DNA of 64,000 nt from Coptis chinensis (taxonomy: Eukaryota; Streptophyta; Magnoliopsida; Ranunculales; Ranunculaceae), in contig CM027379.1 in the NCBI GenBank assembly GCA_015680905.1, forward strand, positions 92,713,501 through 92,777,500, written 5' to 3'. This document shows positions 11,365 to 23,350 of this stretch, one piece after another (position 1 is the first letter of the stretch; every line of letters begins with the position of its first letter). The notes under the pieces are model-generated. The model made no database searches, was not told the DNA's origin, and saw nothing but the letters and a program-made list of their open reading frames with translations. A program made the position numbers and the translations under genes.

Positions 11365-13705
11365 ATTTGGTTAGCTTAGACTTAGGTGAGTCTAGCTAAG
11401 TGATTCTCGGATCGTGGTTTATGGGTAGAGTTTAAGAAGTATTATTTTCAAAACTATTTCCACTAGTCGTTTTATTTTTACAAAGAAAATGAAAGAGATA
11501 TAGAAATAAAGAGAGTCAATATTTTTCTTAATTTGTTTGTATGTGTAATGTGTATATTTATATTACTTACTCTTGTGGAGTGCATACGAAATGCTTTTAT
11601 TTTTCCTCATCATATGAGGAGTGGTTATATGTGTAATATGTTAATTATTAAAGGATTTGATCAAAATGAGGTGTGCTACTATAAGGTTGTTTAATTTATA
11701 ATGTTGTTCAATTGTTGGTGTTCATTTTCACATGGAGTATGGGATAAGTACGACCACATGTCTGTGAACTTTGTATTTGAGTGTTATGTTATTATTCAAG
11801 AAACAATGAGATATTTTAATCTATATTGAATGTGCTGCATTAACTGATGAATTTGTGACGTACTAAGTAAGGAACTAATTGCCTCTGTGTTGGAGGAACT
11901 ATCTCGCCTCACTCGTACACTTTAATAGATGAATAATATTTTAAAGTTTAAGAGATTAATTTGTTAGATGTGATTAGTTAGAAATAGACCGAATAATAAA
12001 TAAAATATACGTGTATTCATTTTGAGATGTGTATACTTGCGTATACACGCTTTCTTATATTATTGTATATAGATGAACTATTATCGTGCGTATGTGATGA
12101 TAATATTGTTCTGCCAACATGGCATGTGTACAATTGTTTTTCTAAGGTCACGTTATTAATGATTAATTAAAATAGTTGTGGTAATTGGTGGTCATAAACC
12201 ATATTAGAAGTTCTGTGAAGGATGTCTTAATATAATGTGGATCTTATTTCAACAATAAACGGATTTTTATTTTTGTTTTATAAGTGTGTTTCGTACCTAT
12301 AAATTATGACATGATGGATTATTATTGTTACATTCGTTTCACATTGATTTTTGCATATTCGAGTATTCTTAAAACACATGCCTTGATTAATTGTTCATAA
12401 ATATTATATTGAGAATATAACTTGTTGTGGGTAGGGGTGTAATAAGGGTCGGGTCGGGTCAATTACGGGTCAAATAGTAATGGGTCGGGTTGGGGCGGGT
12501 CTAGGGGATACAAACCCAATGGTCACCAACGGGGCGGGTTGAAGTGTCATGTCTTAGTACCATCACCCGACCCGTTAGGTCAGCTTACGGGGCGGGTTTT
12601 GGGCGGGTCATCCGGGTCGGGTGGAAATTATCATTTTAACCCAATTTCACCCAGAAAAAACTTTCTAATTCTGCAAGTAATATATTTCCAATTCACAACA
12701 TAGAGAAAAAAAATATAATCAATCAATTAAAAATAAACAAAAATAAAAAAACTTGAACTAAAACCCAAAACCATATCTGTAAATTTGAAACTTTTTTCTC
12801 GTGATTTATCATTTGTAAATTGATTATTTTTCATAGCATGATAAAATAAAGATGGGAGCAACGATCTATGGTACAAAACAATAAAATATAAACTAAAAGA
12901 ATACGAAATTAATACAAAGATGAAAGATTAATATTCTCCAAAATTCGAAAGTTGAATTTAAACTTTTGATATTTGCCCGATATTCAAACTTGAATATTTG
13001 AAATTGATGTTGAACTCATAAGTTTGTGTTCATATCTCCTAAATTTATACAAAAGTTAACAGAAAATATAAACAAAATACAAAAATATTAGAGTTAGAGT
13101 CTTCAAATTGTGCGGGTCAACGGGGTTGGGTCAACGGCTTTTGACACGGTGCGGGTCGGGCGGCTTGATGGGTCGGGTTTGAGCATAGAATCTACACCCA
13201 TAGCCCGACCGCATAAAAACGGTGGCGGGGCGGGGCGAGTCTGTTTTTGGGTCGGTGCGGGTTTGGGTGGTGGGTGAAGACCGGATACCCAACCGGATGA
13301 TGGGTGGGTCAACGGTTTTTTTTACACCCCTAGTTGTGGGTAATATATTAGAAGTAGGTTTGTATTATCTTAAAAAATAAAATAAATAAAATTCTTGTTA
13401 TACGGTAGCAAGTCTTATTTTAATTGTCATAGTATATGGAGATTAATTTTTGAATCTTTTCACCGTTTAAAATAATTAGTAATAATAATAATAGCAATGA
13501 GCATCGAGTATTTATTCCTAATTGTTTTGTTTCAGTCTATATGATTTTGATAGATGAATATGAAAAAATATTTTTTAAATACGTGTTATATTTGATCCAG
13601 TTGCATTCCTGAATTAGGATTTGATAGTCGTTCTAAATTTAATATTTCCGATTTCTATAGCTATATATGATTCATTTTTGTTTTGCTGAAATGAATAGTA
13701 TTGGC
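11365..13705 (+). mobile_element. Non-coding remnant of the chromovirus-like element interior
   Basis: From the primer site to the second LTR segment no gag or pol can be read in any frame. The DNA is AT-rich and is interrupted by a hAT-type insertion (12432-13332). Either the coding part has been deleted or this was a large non-coding derivative. Confidence 0.45.
12432..13332. mobile_element. hAT-type non-autonomous DNA transposon 2
   Basis: The perfect 11-bp terminal inverted repeats are TAGGGGTGTAA and TTACACCCCTA. They are flanked by the exact 8-bp duplication GTTGTGGG (12424-12431 and 13333-13340). Many GGGTCGGGTC-like units lie near both ends, on opposite strands. No transposase is present; the minus ORF at 13103-13312 is the repeat read as protein. 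Ends and duplication size fit the hAT superfamily, and the layout matches transposon 1 although the internal sequence differs. Confidence 0.93.
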
Positions 13706-14119
13706 ACGTGATAATGTAGATTGTAGTATAACGAGAAACGTTGAGCTTCAGTACAATTAAGTATACTGGCATGAGATAGAATAATATTTATTCTGATATA
13801 TAAATGTATGACACCTGAATAAATTACGTAACGAAAATCCTATAACCTAGCTACCACAACTCATATGATTTGGCCTTTGTGATGGGCGTATGTGATATAA
13901 TTGGCCCTTCAAGCGTTTCAGTGAATCTGAATGGCCCTTCTGGCATAAGTAATGTGATTGGCCCTTCTGGCGTTTCAGTGAAGCTGAATGGTCCTTCTGG
14001 CATAGTCGAATGGTGGCTTGATTATTCCATTCGCAAAATTAGAACGAGACGCACAATATTTTATGCCGAATAGTGGTAGTACTTACATAATGGCTTTCGT
14101 GTGAGGGTTACCTGGTGTG
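13706..14119 (+). repeat. Second, partial copy of the chromovirus-like LTR
   Basis: This matches 9920-10333 over its full 414 bases with only scattered substitutions and the same length, in the same orientation. The rest of the LTR is missing on both sides. It begins abruptly after an unrelated AT-rich stretch and ends at CCTGGTGTG. It could be what is left of the 3' LTR or a local duplication. Confidence 0.8.
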
Positions 14120-14514
14120 GGGATCGCTCCGTACTATCTGGTGATCTGATGGGCGAAACATCTGACACGTGGACAACACGTGAGCAGATCTAAGCAGTTG
14201 CAGAGAAAATGTGCCACCCCATTTTTCGGGATTTGAAAAGACAAGACAGCTTGTTGGAAGCCGTGTGCGGCTAGGGTTAGGGTGCCATCATAACACCTTG
14301 GGAACTGGAGGGGCGGTTATACAAAAACTACGCTGGCTCTCTGAAACACCATTTTGTTGCTTCGCTCTGCAGAAAACCTCCTTACACTCAGTTTGTTCAG
14401 GTTAGTTTTTTTATTGATCTTTTGCTCCTTGTTACACTCTTGCTCTTAGATATTAAGTTGTTAGGTCGTTTGTTTAGCTGTTTGTGGCTAAAGTTGTGAG
14501 AGACAAGAGAAAAA
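14120..14514 (+). other. Leader region of transposon gene copy F
   Basis: No ORF with features is present. The stretch contains GACACGTGGACAACACGTGAG (two CACGTG-type cores) near 14160-14180. It ends in the ATG of the decayed gene at 14515. Confidence 0.35.
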
Positions 14515-16911
14515 ATGTCTGACTCAGACGATACGTGATCTAATAAAGTTCGCGAAGTTTCTCTTGGTTGGGATGAGACTGAGGAAGAGAAGGAAGAGTC
14601 GGTGTGTGGGGTGAGTGAGGGTGGTGATGAAGATGAGGCAGTTGAGGAGGTTGGAAGTGGGGAAGATGAGGCTCGATCTGCGTCTGTGGTTGCTGAAGCT
14701 AGCACTTCCAGTGTCATTTGTGAGAGGTCGTCTTTCATGGCCGGGCCGCGCCTAGACAAACACGCTTTGAGGGTGTTCCCCTATTTAGCAGAAAAATATG
14801 GGATAACTGTAAGCGGTCTAGAAATCCATGAGCCCGATCAGGACCCTCTGGTCTATAGTGATAGGTACACCCCACCGAACTATGGGGTTATAATCTGTGA
14901 GGGGCAGCTGAGGGCGTACATGTCGATACCATTCTCGAAGCTGGTTTGTGAGTTCTTGAACCGCTGTGGCAAATCGCTTGTTCAGTTTGTGGGTAACACG
15001 TGTCGGTTGTTCAAGGTGTTTGACCTGTTGAACGCCAGCGGTGAATACCGGATAGAGGTCGTTGATATTATTGAGCATTTCTTATTAAAGCAATCTCGGT
15101 CGCTTAACTTTAGCTTGCAAACTTGAGCTATGCTGTCGAGCATTCTGGATGGTGTGAGTAACGAGTCTTGGGATAAAAGACCGTTGCTGCTTGTTGGAAA
15201 CTACTGTGCGAGTGGGTTCAGTGTGGAAAATAAAATATGCGACTTTACTGGTGGGTACCAGTACACTATCTAAGAATCTTGATCTTGCGTTGGTTGATTT
15301 TGTACTGATATTACTATTTCGTTGTCTGTGCAGATCTCGCTCTATAAAGGGAGACGAGCCGAAAGGTGATTGAGAAGTTCGCTAGGTTGACTTGAGCTGA
15401 GAAACAAGTGAAACTTCCGGAAGTTGCGCATTTCTTTAAAGAACGGGGAGGACCTACGATTAGAGAGAAGAGGGAAGTGCAAAAGAACAGGGCGCGGGGT
15501 AAGGTGAGTGGGAAAACATCGAGGAAGTCTGTAATGGATAAACGTAAGAGTGATTTGGTGACATGGGAAAGCATCGAGTAAGTCTGTAATGGATAAACGT
15601 AAGAGTGATTTAGTGACGAGGAACTCGAGGAAGATAAGAGCCGAGGCCGTACTGGGGTGAAGGGACCCGCTGGAGGTGCTGGTGCGTCTGGGTCTGGAGT
15701 TGGGAAGGATCAAGAGGACGCTCCGTTCGATTTGGATGACGTTCTCTTTGAAATCCCTGAGCGAAGTCACTTGCCGACGAGGAAGGGTAACGATCTGGAG
15801 TCTCGACCTTCCAAGGTCGCGAGGGTAGCTGAGACCGCGCTGGGGGTGGTGAAGGGCGAACCGGGGGGAGGGCAGCTTGTAGCTCGAGGGCGAGGCCGAT
15901 GCTCGACTTCAGCATTCTGGGTGAGGAGACCATGGAGGTCACTCCGACCTAGGTTGCTGGAGATACTTCCAGAAAGATGAAGGGGAAGGTTGGTATGAAA
16001 GAGACTGGTAAAGGGCACTCCAGTGGTGGAAAAGACGAGCTGGAGCGTAATCTGATGTATGTGGATGAGGTGTCTGGCAAAAAGTGCTATGTGAAGAGGT
16101 CGGACTGTAGCTACAAATCCGCACCCGTTGTTGCTTGTTTGCTGGAGGGAATGACGCTGGATGGTTATAGGAAAGACCTGGATTCGAACGAGCTGGAGTC
16201 GAATCTGAGGAGGATGGATAAGGCGTTCTGCATGGTGAGTAGCTCTTGTGCTATGAATTGTCTACTTTATTATGCTTTATGTTATTGTTTGATGCTAACA
16301 TGATATACTGTGTGAGTTGTCGCAGCTAATTGCTGGGTATCAGAAATTGAAGACGGCTGCCTAGATCGCTAAGCTGGAAAAAACGGAGGTCGAGTTGCTG
16401 AGGGGACAAACTCACGACTCTTCGAGCAGTGGCGCAGTTGGAGAAGAAAGAGCTGGATACTGTGAAGACAGAACTGACAACGCTGTCATTGGAGAAGATG
16501 TCAGCTGTCAATGAGTCGGTCGGGCGGAGGCATGAAGTGGACGACCTGAAGAAGAAGGTAGCGACCGTGAATGTTTATGCTGAAAGGTGTAAAACTACCA
16601 CGCTGCAGGCGAAGGATGCCTATCTTACTATCCGTGCTGAGATAGAGGAGCTAGAGAAGAAATATTATGATCTGCAAGAGGAGCAGGAACGCGGGGCGCT
16701 GGGCGGTCATAGGGGTGAGCCGCTCGAAGATGTGAGTACTGTTCCTGAAGTTATGCTTCCTTCGTCTACTGATGCGGTGATTGAACTACCTCTAGTGTCG
16801 CACGAACTGGATACGACCGTGGCTAATGTAGCTATAGCGACCTCTGGTGACCCGGGTTCGTCCCAAGTTTTGGATGTTCTTTTCAGTGAAAGTTTTGACC
16901 ATGTTGTTTAA
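14515..16911 (+). pseudogene. Transposon gene with PF04195-like domain and coiled coil, copy F
   Basis: An ATG at 14515 opens MSDSDDT and is closed at codon 8 by TGA, but the same frame then runs to 15126. It has an acidic Glu-rich N-terminus, then the conserved core YGVIICEGQLRAYMSIPF, VCEFLNRCGKSLVQFV and FKVFDLLN, which resembles the putative gypsy-type transposon domain. Downstream exon-like pieces in other frames carry a basic segment (15420-15560), a segment around 15977-16303 ending at a possible splice donor, and a Lys/Glu-rich coiled coil (16429-16750) ending at a stop at 16909-16911. The lengths suggest a multi-exon gene. It is paralogous to copy E on the opposite strand. Element D begins eight bases after its stop. 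Confidence 0.65.
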
Positions 16912-16918
16912 AGATGGT

Positions 16919-18344
16919 TGATAAGAGCCCAAAACTGTAGTTTTAACCCCTTAACAATAATACTTTCAGACCAATTATGCGAGTAATAAATAAGAGTTAA
17001 TGCTAATTATGTGCTTTTATATATTTCAGGCATTGAAGTCAATTATGTGTAGAAATGTGCCACTTTGGCGATATAAAGGAGCAAGGGTTGGTTGCTAAGA
17101 AGTTATGAGATTAAAGGACTAGACGGGCAGAAACAGCACATAAAAGTCAGCAGAACTTCCAAAGATTGTATCTTTGGACTCAGGCCTCGGAATTGGGTGT
17201 ACCTTATGTCAAAATGACTGGCTCGTAAAGAGCTTTCCAATGGTCCAAACTTTTACCCAATTAGAGGAGCATAAGTGGACAAAAAGCCTGTTGAAATCAA
17301 AGACAACTGAAAAAGGGCATGTGGACTGAAGAAATTGGGCTTTGGGCTCGATTTTCCAGCCCAAAACATGGACCCTGAGCCCATGCACGAAAATGTGGAT
17401 CTGGTCTCCTCCATTTCCACACACAAGACTTAGCTCTTAAAAATGATTTAGGCTAGGTTAGAAGGTAGCCATTAGAGTAGCCATTAAAAAGCTTAGTTCT
17501 AGATCTAGTTTTTGGATTTAATTAATTAGTTTCCATTCCATTAATTAGTTTCATTCCTTGTTTTAGATTAGTTATTTGAATCATTGAATATCATTCATTA
17601 GATAAATAAAATAGTTAGTTCTTGTTAAATTCAATCTTGTTATTTAATGATTGTTTAGATTAATTTTGATTATTGTTATTTAATGATTTCTTAGTTGTTA
17701 AATTAGATTTCAATTATTGTTTAGTTAAATTTAATAAAGTTATAATTTTTATATTATGTCTTATTCAATTTCATTTGGAAATGATAGTTTGATGAATCGA
17801 GGCTAAACCTCCATTAGAGGGGTTTGATGAAGTCTTGATGAAAACTTGATTTTGTTAGCTTAGAATCGTTGTAAGAGTCTATTCCACTCTAGAAGGACGT
17901 TGATTTGCCATGAGAATGGGTGGATGTCCTCACATGCTAGTTATGAATTGGTAGAGATGCCATGTATAATTAGGGATTATAACGACCAATTCTTACCGTA
18001 AGAGCGTAAGAATTGGATTACAACAATCTATGCTAGTTTCTTAAGTTGGATTCAAGGTGGATTCAATTCCCCCCTAATTCTTATTCTAGATTCAACCTTA
18101 GTATTCCATAGCATTTCGTAGTATAATTCGTAATTCTCTCATTGACTTTGGTAGGATTGATATTCATAGGAACTTGAATGCTAAATAACTAGGAGTGGAA
18201 TAAATCTTCTATTCCATCTCTACTTCAATAGTATCGAGAGTAGAAATCTTTGTTAAGTCTAGTATAAGTTCAGTTTTAGTTTTACTTACGTTTAGAGTTC
18301 ATCGCTTTATTCATTAGTAAAACTATTCATTTTTACTATTATTA
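16919..18344 (+). repeat. 5' LTR of element D
   Basis: It starts TGATAAGAGCCC and ends TATTA, followed by AA and the primer site. Length is 1426 bp, close to the C LTRs. It carries the stem-loop described at 17341-17365. The end differs from the TATCA of C by one base, as expected for an old inactive copy. Confidence 0.88.
17341..17365 (+). repeat. LTR stem-loop, D version
   Basis: TTTGGGCT and AGCCCAAA pair around the 9-base loop CGATTTTCC. The same hairpin in C closes with C-G instead of T-A (see 35050-35078). Confidence 0.7.
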
Positions 18345-18346
18345 AA

Positions 18347-18364
18347 TGGCGCCGCTGCCATCAT
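18347..18364 (+). other. Primer binding site of element D
   Basis: TGGCGCCGCTGCCATCAT lies two bases after the LTR end. The first 13 bases match the B site, which is probably tRNA-Asp-like. Confidence 0.8.
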
Positions 18365-18519
18365 AGTTCCCTTTAGTATTGTTTTCTTTAGAATTGTTAA
18401 TTTTCCAAAGTCCCATAACCCACCCACCCTTGTTTGATTCTCTTTGTGGTTTATGCGTTTTCAAAGACTAAAAATTTCCTCGAAGAAGAATTACACGGAG
18501 CTGACCGCACCACAGGCAG

Positions 18520-18762
18520 AGCTAAATTGGAGCGCCACCCGCGCCCAAGCTCCTGGAACTCCACTTTTTGGCTGAGCGCCCCCGGTACTGAAGCGCCTGG
18601 ACCTCGAGGTTTTCCCTAAGCGCAACCCGCGCCCTACCAAGGCTGAATTGGAGAGTGACCTGCGCCCAAACGCCTAGAACTCCAGCTTGAACTCGAAGGC
18701 CTGCGCCCTACCCTACCTAGGCCTATTCGAGCGACTGCCCCCTGCTGCTGGCGCCGATTTCC
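18520..18762 (+). repeat. GCGCCC-rich degenerate repeats in the D leader
   Basis: Repeats of the type GAGCGC(C/G)ACC(C/T)GCGCCC, about 40-60 bases apart and mixed with CTGGAACTCCA. They stand out as GC-rich islands in AT-rich DNA. A second block of the same family lies before ORF-B at 23018-23280. Confidence 0.75.
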
Positions 18763-18981
18763 ACAGGTTTGTTTCAAATTTCTATTTCTTCATAGTTTTC
18801 AGTGTTTTAACTTGTTATATACACTGAGAACGCGTAAACAAGACGTTATTCATAAGCGAAGCAAGGAGGCATTCAGGTACTCTTTTCTTCCACACCTCGC
18901 ATCTCCTGTTAGAGGTTCATACTAGCATATCAGGATTGTTTGGAGTGTTGTTGTGTTTCGTTAAGATTGGTTTAGCATTGC

Positions 18982-20850
18982 ATGAGATTAAGGTCAGGCC
19001 GAAGAAAAACGCCTAACGTAATCAACCAGCAACGTCAAGAAACACGCCTTTCTAGTATACCACTCACTACACCTATAGCTAATATACCACACACACCACC
19101 TGGAGTAATGGCTGAAGAAAGAGAGTCGTCTCTCTCTGACTTTTACAAAGCCTTGAACGATAGCCCTAAATCTTGCATCGTTCTATCAGACCCAGTGAGG
19201 GATTTCCGAATCCCCCCAAATATATTTAATTTGTTACCCATTTTTCATGGGTTAGATCATGAAAAACCTTATCAGCACATGCGTAGGATTGACCAAGTCC
19301 TTACTACATTCCACCATCCTACGGTTGGTGCTGAACAAATTAAACTAAGGGTGTTTCCTTTCACTTTAGCCGATAAGGCGGCGTCTTGGTTAAGCGCCCC
19401 TGGCCTAATGCAATGGACTCGTGGGCTAAACTTGTTCAACTATTTATGGAACATTTTTACCCACCATTGAAGACCGATGAAATGCTTTTCAAGATTCATT
19501 TCTTTCGTCAAAATCCTCATGAATCATTTTCAGGGGCTTGGAATCGTTTCACCGATCTTCTTATAGAGTGTCCACACTATAACCTCGCGAAAGACACATT
19601 AGTTCGTGCCTTTTTCAAGGGACTGTTACACCACCACAAAGCGGTGCTTGACATAATGAATGGGGGTAGTTTCCTCAGTAAAGGAGCCTCAGAGGCTTAT
19701 AAATTTCTAGAAGATCAAACAAAGCATAATAATAACTGGGGGGGGGGGGTAGTGACGATATCCCCCGTTCTACTAGTTCTTCTTCAACAGTTAAGGTCGC
19801 CGGTATGTTTGAGATGAAACCCGATCTTGAGCTTAAAAACTTAATCGAATCTCTCACTAAAAAGGTAGAGGCTATTGCTGTTCAACAAAAGCCTACCCCT
19901 ATCATGAATGTCAACTCTATTCCCTGTAATTTCTGTTTGAGTCCTGGGCATCCCGATTCCTATTGTCCTCTAGTCTATGAACATCCATCTGCACAGCCGG
20001 ACAATGTTTATTCCATTAATAGCGAACCTAACGCACCTTGGAGACAAAACCCCAATTTCGGTTGGCAAAATAATCAACAAGTTACACCTCCAGGGTATAA
20101 TAATCAAAATGTTAGGCCAGCACCCAATTACAACCAAGCTCCCCAGAGACAAGGACAAGGACAAGGTAATTATAATAATTATAATGCTAATAGAGGTATC
20201 ATTCCGGTTAATAATAACTATCACAACCTACCTGTTAATAATCAACGTGAGATAGTTCCAGTCACAACACCTGTGACCACTACACCTACACAACCGGATC
20301 GTCTTGACGCCTTCATGCAGGTTAGCCAACAACTTTTCCAAACCATGGCTCAATCTAACCAACATGTTTTACAATCCATTAATCATTTAACTCAACAGTT
20401 AGCCCAAGAGAAAGCCCAACCAAAAGGCGTGTTTCCAGGTCAAACGTTACCTAATCTTAAAACACCAAACATAGCCCTTGAGGTAATCGGTAATACTAGT
20501 AATGAAAATAGAAACGTAGGTGAGTTAAATGCTATCACCACTCTCTGTTCTGGCAGAGTGGTTGATAACGCCGTAAGTATGCCTGTGGTTTCCCCACTAG
20601 TGGTCCCTACACCTGATATTCTACTAGATACCGAACTAGAAACTGAAGATCCTACCCCTGTAGAGGTACTAGTTAAACAACAACCTAAGAAACAAAAAGC
20701 CAAGGTTAAACATCATGTTGACCCTTATGCTAAATATAGAGAGAAACCACCGTTTTCCCAGAGATTAGCAATGTTAACCAAGGATACGAATTTCAATGAG
20801 ATTAGGGATGTTTTCAAAAATCTAACGATAAACCTTCCTTTTTCTTGAAG
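18982..20850 (+). pseudogene. gag of element D
   Basis: The gene opens MRLRSGRRKTPNVINQQR at 18982. The retrotransposon gag domain follows (FRIPPNIFNLLPIFHGLDHE near residue 73, then VFPFTLADKAASWL), and a zinc knuckle CNFCLSPGHPDSYC (CX2CX4HX4C) lies near 19927. A Gln/Asn-rich stretch at about 20000-20400 is typical of the tail of these Gag proteins. Two frame changes break it: one near 19390-19470, the other at a 10-base G run near 19740. The zinc knuckle residues are all present, so D decayed after a functional period. Confidence 0.88.
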
Positions 20851-21704
20851 CGATTAAAAAGTTACCTCACCATGCTAAGTTTCTTAAAGAGTTGTGCACT
20901 ACTAGGCGCAAGACAAATATTCCTAAAGACGCCTTTTTAACTGAACAGTTCCCAACTCTATCGGAAAATAATGGAATCGTTAAGTACAAGGACCTTGGTC
21001 GTCCTACTGTACAATGCACCTTGGGGGATAATCACATGACAACTGCTCTATTAGACCTGGAGGCGAGTGTTAACTTACTCCCTTATTATTTATATAAACA
21101 AATCGGTCTACAAGATATACAACCAACGAAAATGACGTTGCAATTAGCGGATCGTTTTATTAAGTATCCTAAGGGTGTGGTTGAAAACATGCTAGTTAAA
21201 GTTTAAAATTTTTACTACCCAGCCGACTTCGTTATCCTCGACACAGAAGTCGCTAACGACTCTATTCCTATCATTTTAAGGCGACCCTTCTTGGCTACTG
21301 CCAACGCGCTCATAAATTGCCACGATGGTTCGATATCCTTATCCTTTGACCATCTTTTTGTTGAGGTAAATGTTTTTAAGACGATTCAACAGTACCCAAA
21401 TACAACTGTCGATGGAGAGGTTAGCATGATCGAGAGCTTCCCTCGAGATTATTTCAACAACACGTTTCCTGATAATCCGATGCCCAAATTTTTTTCCTTT
21501 GGAAGTTCAGACTTCGACGTTTTCGTCCCTACACCAGTCGATACCCATCTTATGGATGAGGACGAGATTGATGACTTTCTCAAGGATACAGAGGAATACC
21601 ATAGTAATGTGGATGTGACCAAGCTAGATGAGGAACTCGACGAGTTTCTTAGAGCAGGTGATGATTCACCGTATCAAGAACTACCTTGCGCACTAACCGC
21701 CTAA
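20851..21704 (+). pseudogene. Aspartic protease region of element D, with a distinct C-terminus
   Basis: Retropepsin-like sequence includes ALLDLEASVNLLPYYLYKQI; the active-site motif is DLEAS where B and C have DLGAS, so the glycine after Asp-Leu is lost. Stops and a frame change near 20850 and 21206 separate the pieces. The last piece (to 21704) aligns with C up to FFNNTF-like and SFGSSDF segments, but then has its own acidic tail (MDEDEIDDFLKDTEEY) and a stop. The sequence that should lead into RT is absent. Confidence 0.8.
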
Positions 21705-22230
21705 ATTCCCCTCCTTCCACCCTTCCAAAGGAACTTAGAGTTTGCACTTGATCTTCTTGTTTCTCCTGTGCTTCATGATTTTCTAAACTCTCCTGTTAAG
21801 AAAATACTACCTAAAGAGCCACCTGACACCTTCATTTTCAGTTGTGTGATAATACCAACCCATGCCACAAATAAGTTTTATGCTAAAACCACATTCTCAT
21901 TTTTTCAATTCCTTACTTCTAAAATTCATCCATATCCACCATATCTTCCACAACCATCCATTTTTTCACACTCATTCATTTGTCCACCTTTTCGTTGGAG
22001 GAAAAAGAAGGTGCATGCTCGGTTACGTTTTAGATCTATCAGACTTCGTTTTCATTTCACTAAGTTGCGTCGTCAAAAATCTTGGTGCTTGATTCTGTTT
22101 GGGGGTGCATTCCATATTATTTATTTATGGAAAGACCCACAACTCTTTAGGTTATTGATATATGGTAAACTACATGTTCATTATATACATATGTATTAGA
22201 TAAAGTCTTGAGTATTTGACTATAAAAAAA
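21705..22230 (+). other. Unique segment in place of pol in element D
   Basis: In B and C this position holds RT, RNase H and integrase (about 2.5-3 kb). D has about 525 bases of other sequence with one open frame (21768-22199), basic in the middle (RWRKKKVHARLRFRSIRLRF) and without a recognisable domain. It contains a purine-tract motif CTGTTTGGGGGTG at 22095. Homology to C resumes at about 22240 in the post-pol block. Confidence 0.6.
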
Positions 22231-22892
22231 CTCATTTTATTCTTTGGTGTACTTCCTTTCAATTCCATATATTGGTTAGTGCACCATTCAGGTAACCGGG
22301 CCCTCCCTAGGGAGTGTGTGGCTGTAAGTACCAGATCCTAAGTCCACGGTTAACATAATTCACGTTTTCCACTCTTGCATGTTTTCTCAATTTTTGAGTC
22401 ATGTTTCTCTATGGTGTGAATTATGCATGTATTGCATTATTGTTTTTATTAATTCGGATGTTAATTTTGAATTCCGTAATTAAATTTGAATTCGGTAGTT
22501 AATTATATTTGAAATTTAATTTTAATATAATTTGGTTCTTTTCAAATTGTGCATTATTTTTATCGTTAATCCCACCTTCCCGAATTGTTTGGGGGTGGTA
22601 TTATTTGCTCTAGCATGATTTGTTATAGGATCCTTCATTTTAGTAGTTGGTTTGACGTAAGGGTTGAGAATATTGTCGATATGGGCATACCTATGATTAG
22701 ATATTGTGGTAGGATGAAATCTAAAAGAATTTAGAAGTTAATATTCTAAATTCAATCTAAAAGATATTAGGGTTGTTTTAGAATCAAGAATATGGGTTGT
22801 TTCTGTTTCCGGTTTTGGAAATTTTTGTTTCTGGCAATTGCCTTTTTTTTTTTTTTTTTTAAACTTCCCGATTCGTTTTAGAAACTCAAACC

Positions 22893-22901
22893 TATATAAA
22901 C
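22893..22901 (+). promoter_or_regulatory. Internal TATA-like box upstream of ORF-B in D
   Basis: CCTATATAAACTTCATTCATTC lies about 450 bases before the ORF-B start codon. C has CCTATTTAAAC with a matching downstream context near 44868. This could be a promoter separate from the LTR; that is an inference. Confidence 0.35.
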
Positions 22902-23017
22902 TTCATTCATTCTCCACACAAAACTCAAATCTCTCACATTCAGCTCTCACCTTTCACTCCCACGTTTTCCTTCTCACTCGCGATTTCAAGATTTCACAGA
23001 GCTCTGAAGGATTCCTT

Positions 23018-23280
23018 GATGGAGCGCCACCTGCGCCCTAGGCCTTTGTCGGTCGAGGAATTTCATCGAGGCGACATGCCCTACCAAAGCCCAGAGAGCG
23101 ACACTGCAGGCCCAAAACACTGGAATTCCAGTTTTCATCCTGAGCGCGACCCACGCCCATCCTAGGCACAAAGTGAGCGCGCCCTGCGCCCAAGTGCCTG
23201 GAACTCAAAAATCACCAAAGCGTACCCCGCGCCCTACCCAGGCATAGGTTGAGCGCACCCCGCGCCCTGACCCCTATGGG
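23018..23280 (+). repeat. GCGCCC-rich degenerate repeats before ORF-B in D
   Basis: At least six units like GAGCGCGACCCACGCCC or GAGCGCACCCCGCGCCC, with linker text such as CCTGGAACTC. They belong to the same repeat family as the D leader block. They lie just upstream of the ORF-B start at 23351. Confidence 0.75.
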
Positions 23281-23350
23281 CATGAAAAATTTCAAATTTT
23301 TGTGGGTTGTTCCAAGATCATTGCAGCTGTTCTAGAGAGTAGTTTTGTGA

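Noticed and set aside
13103..13312. Pro-rich minus-strand ORF
   Set aside because: It is the GGGTCGGG subterminal repeat of hAT element 2 read as protein.
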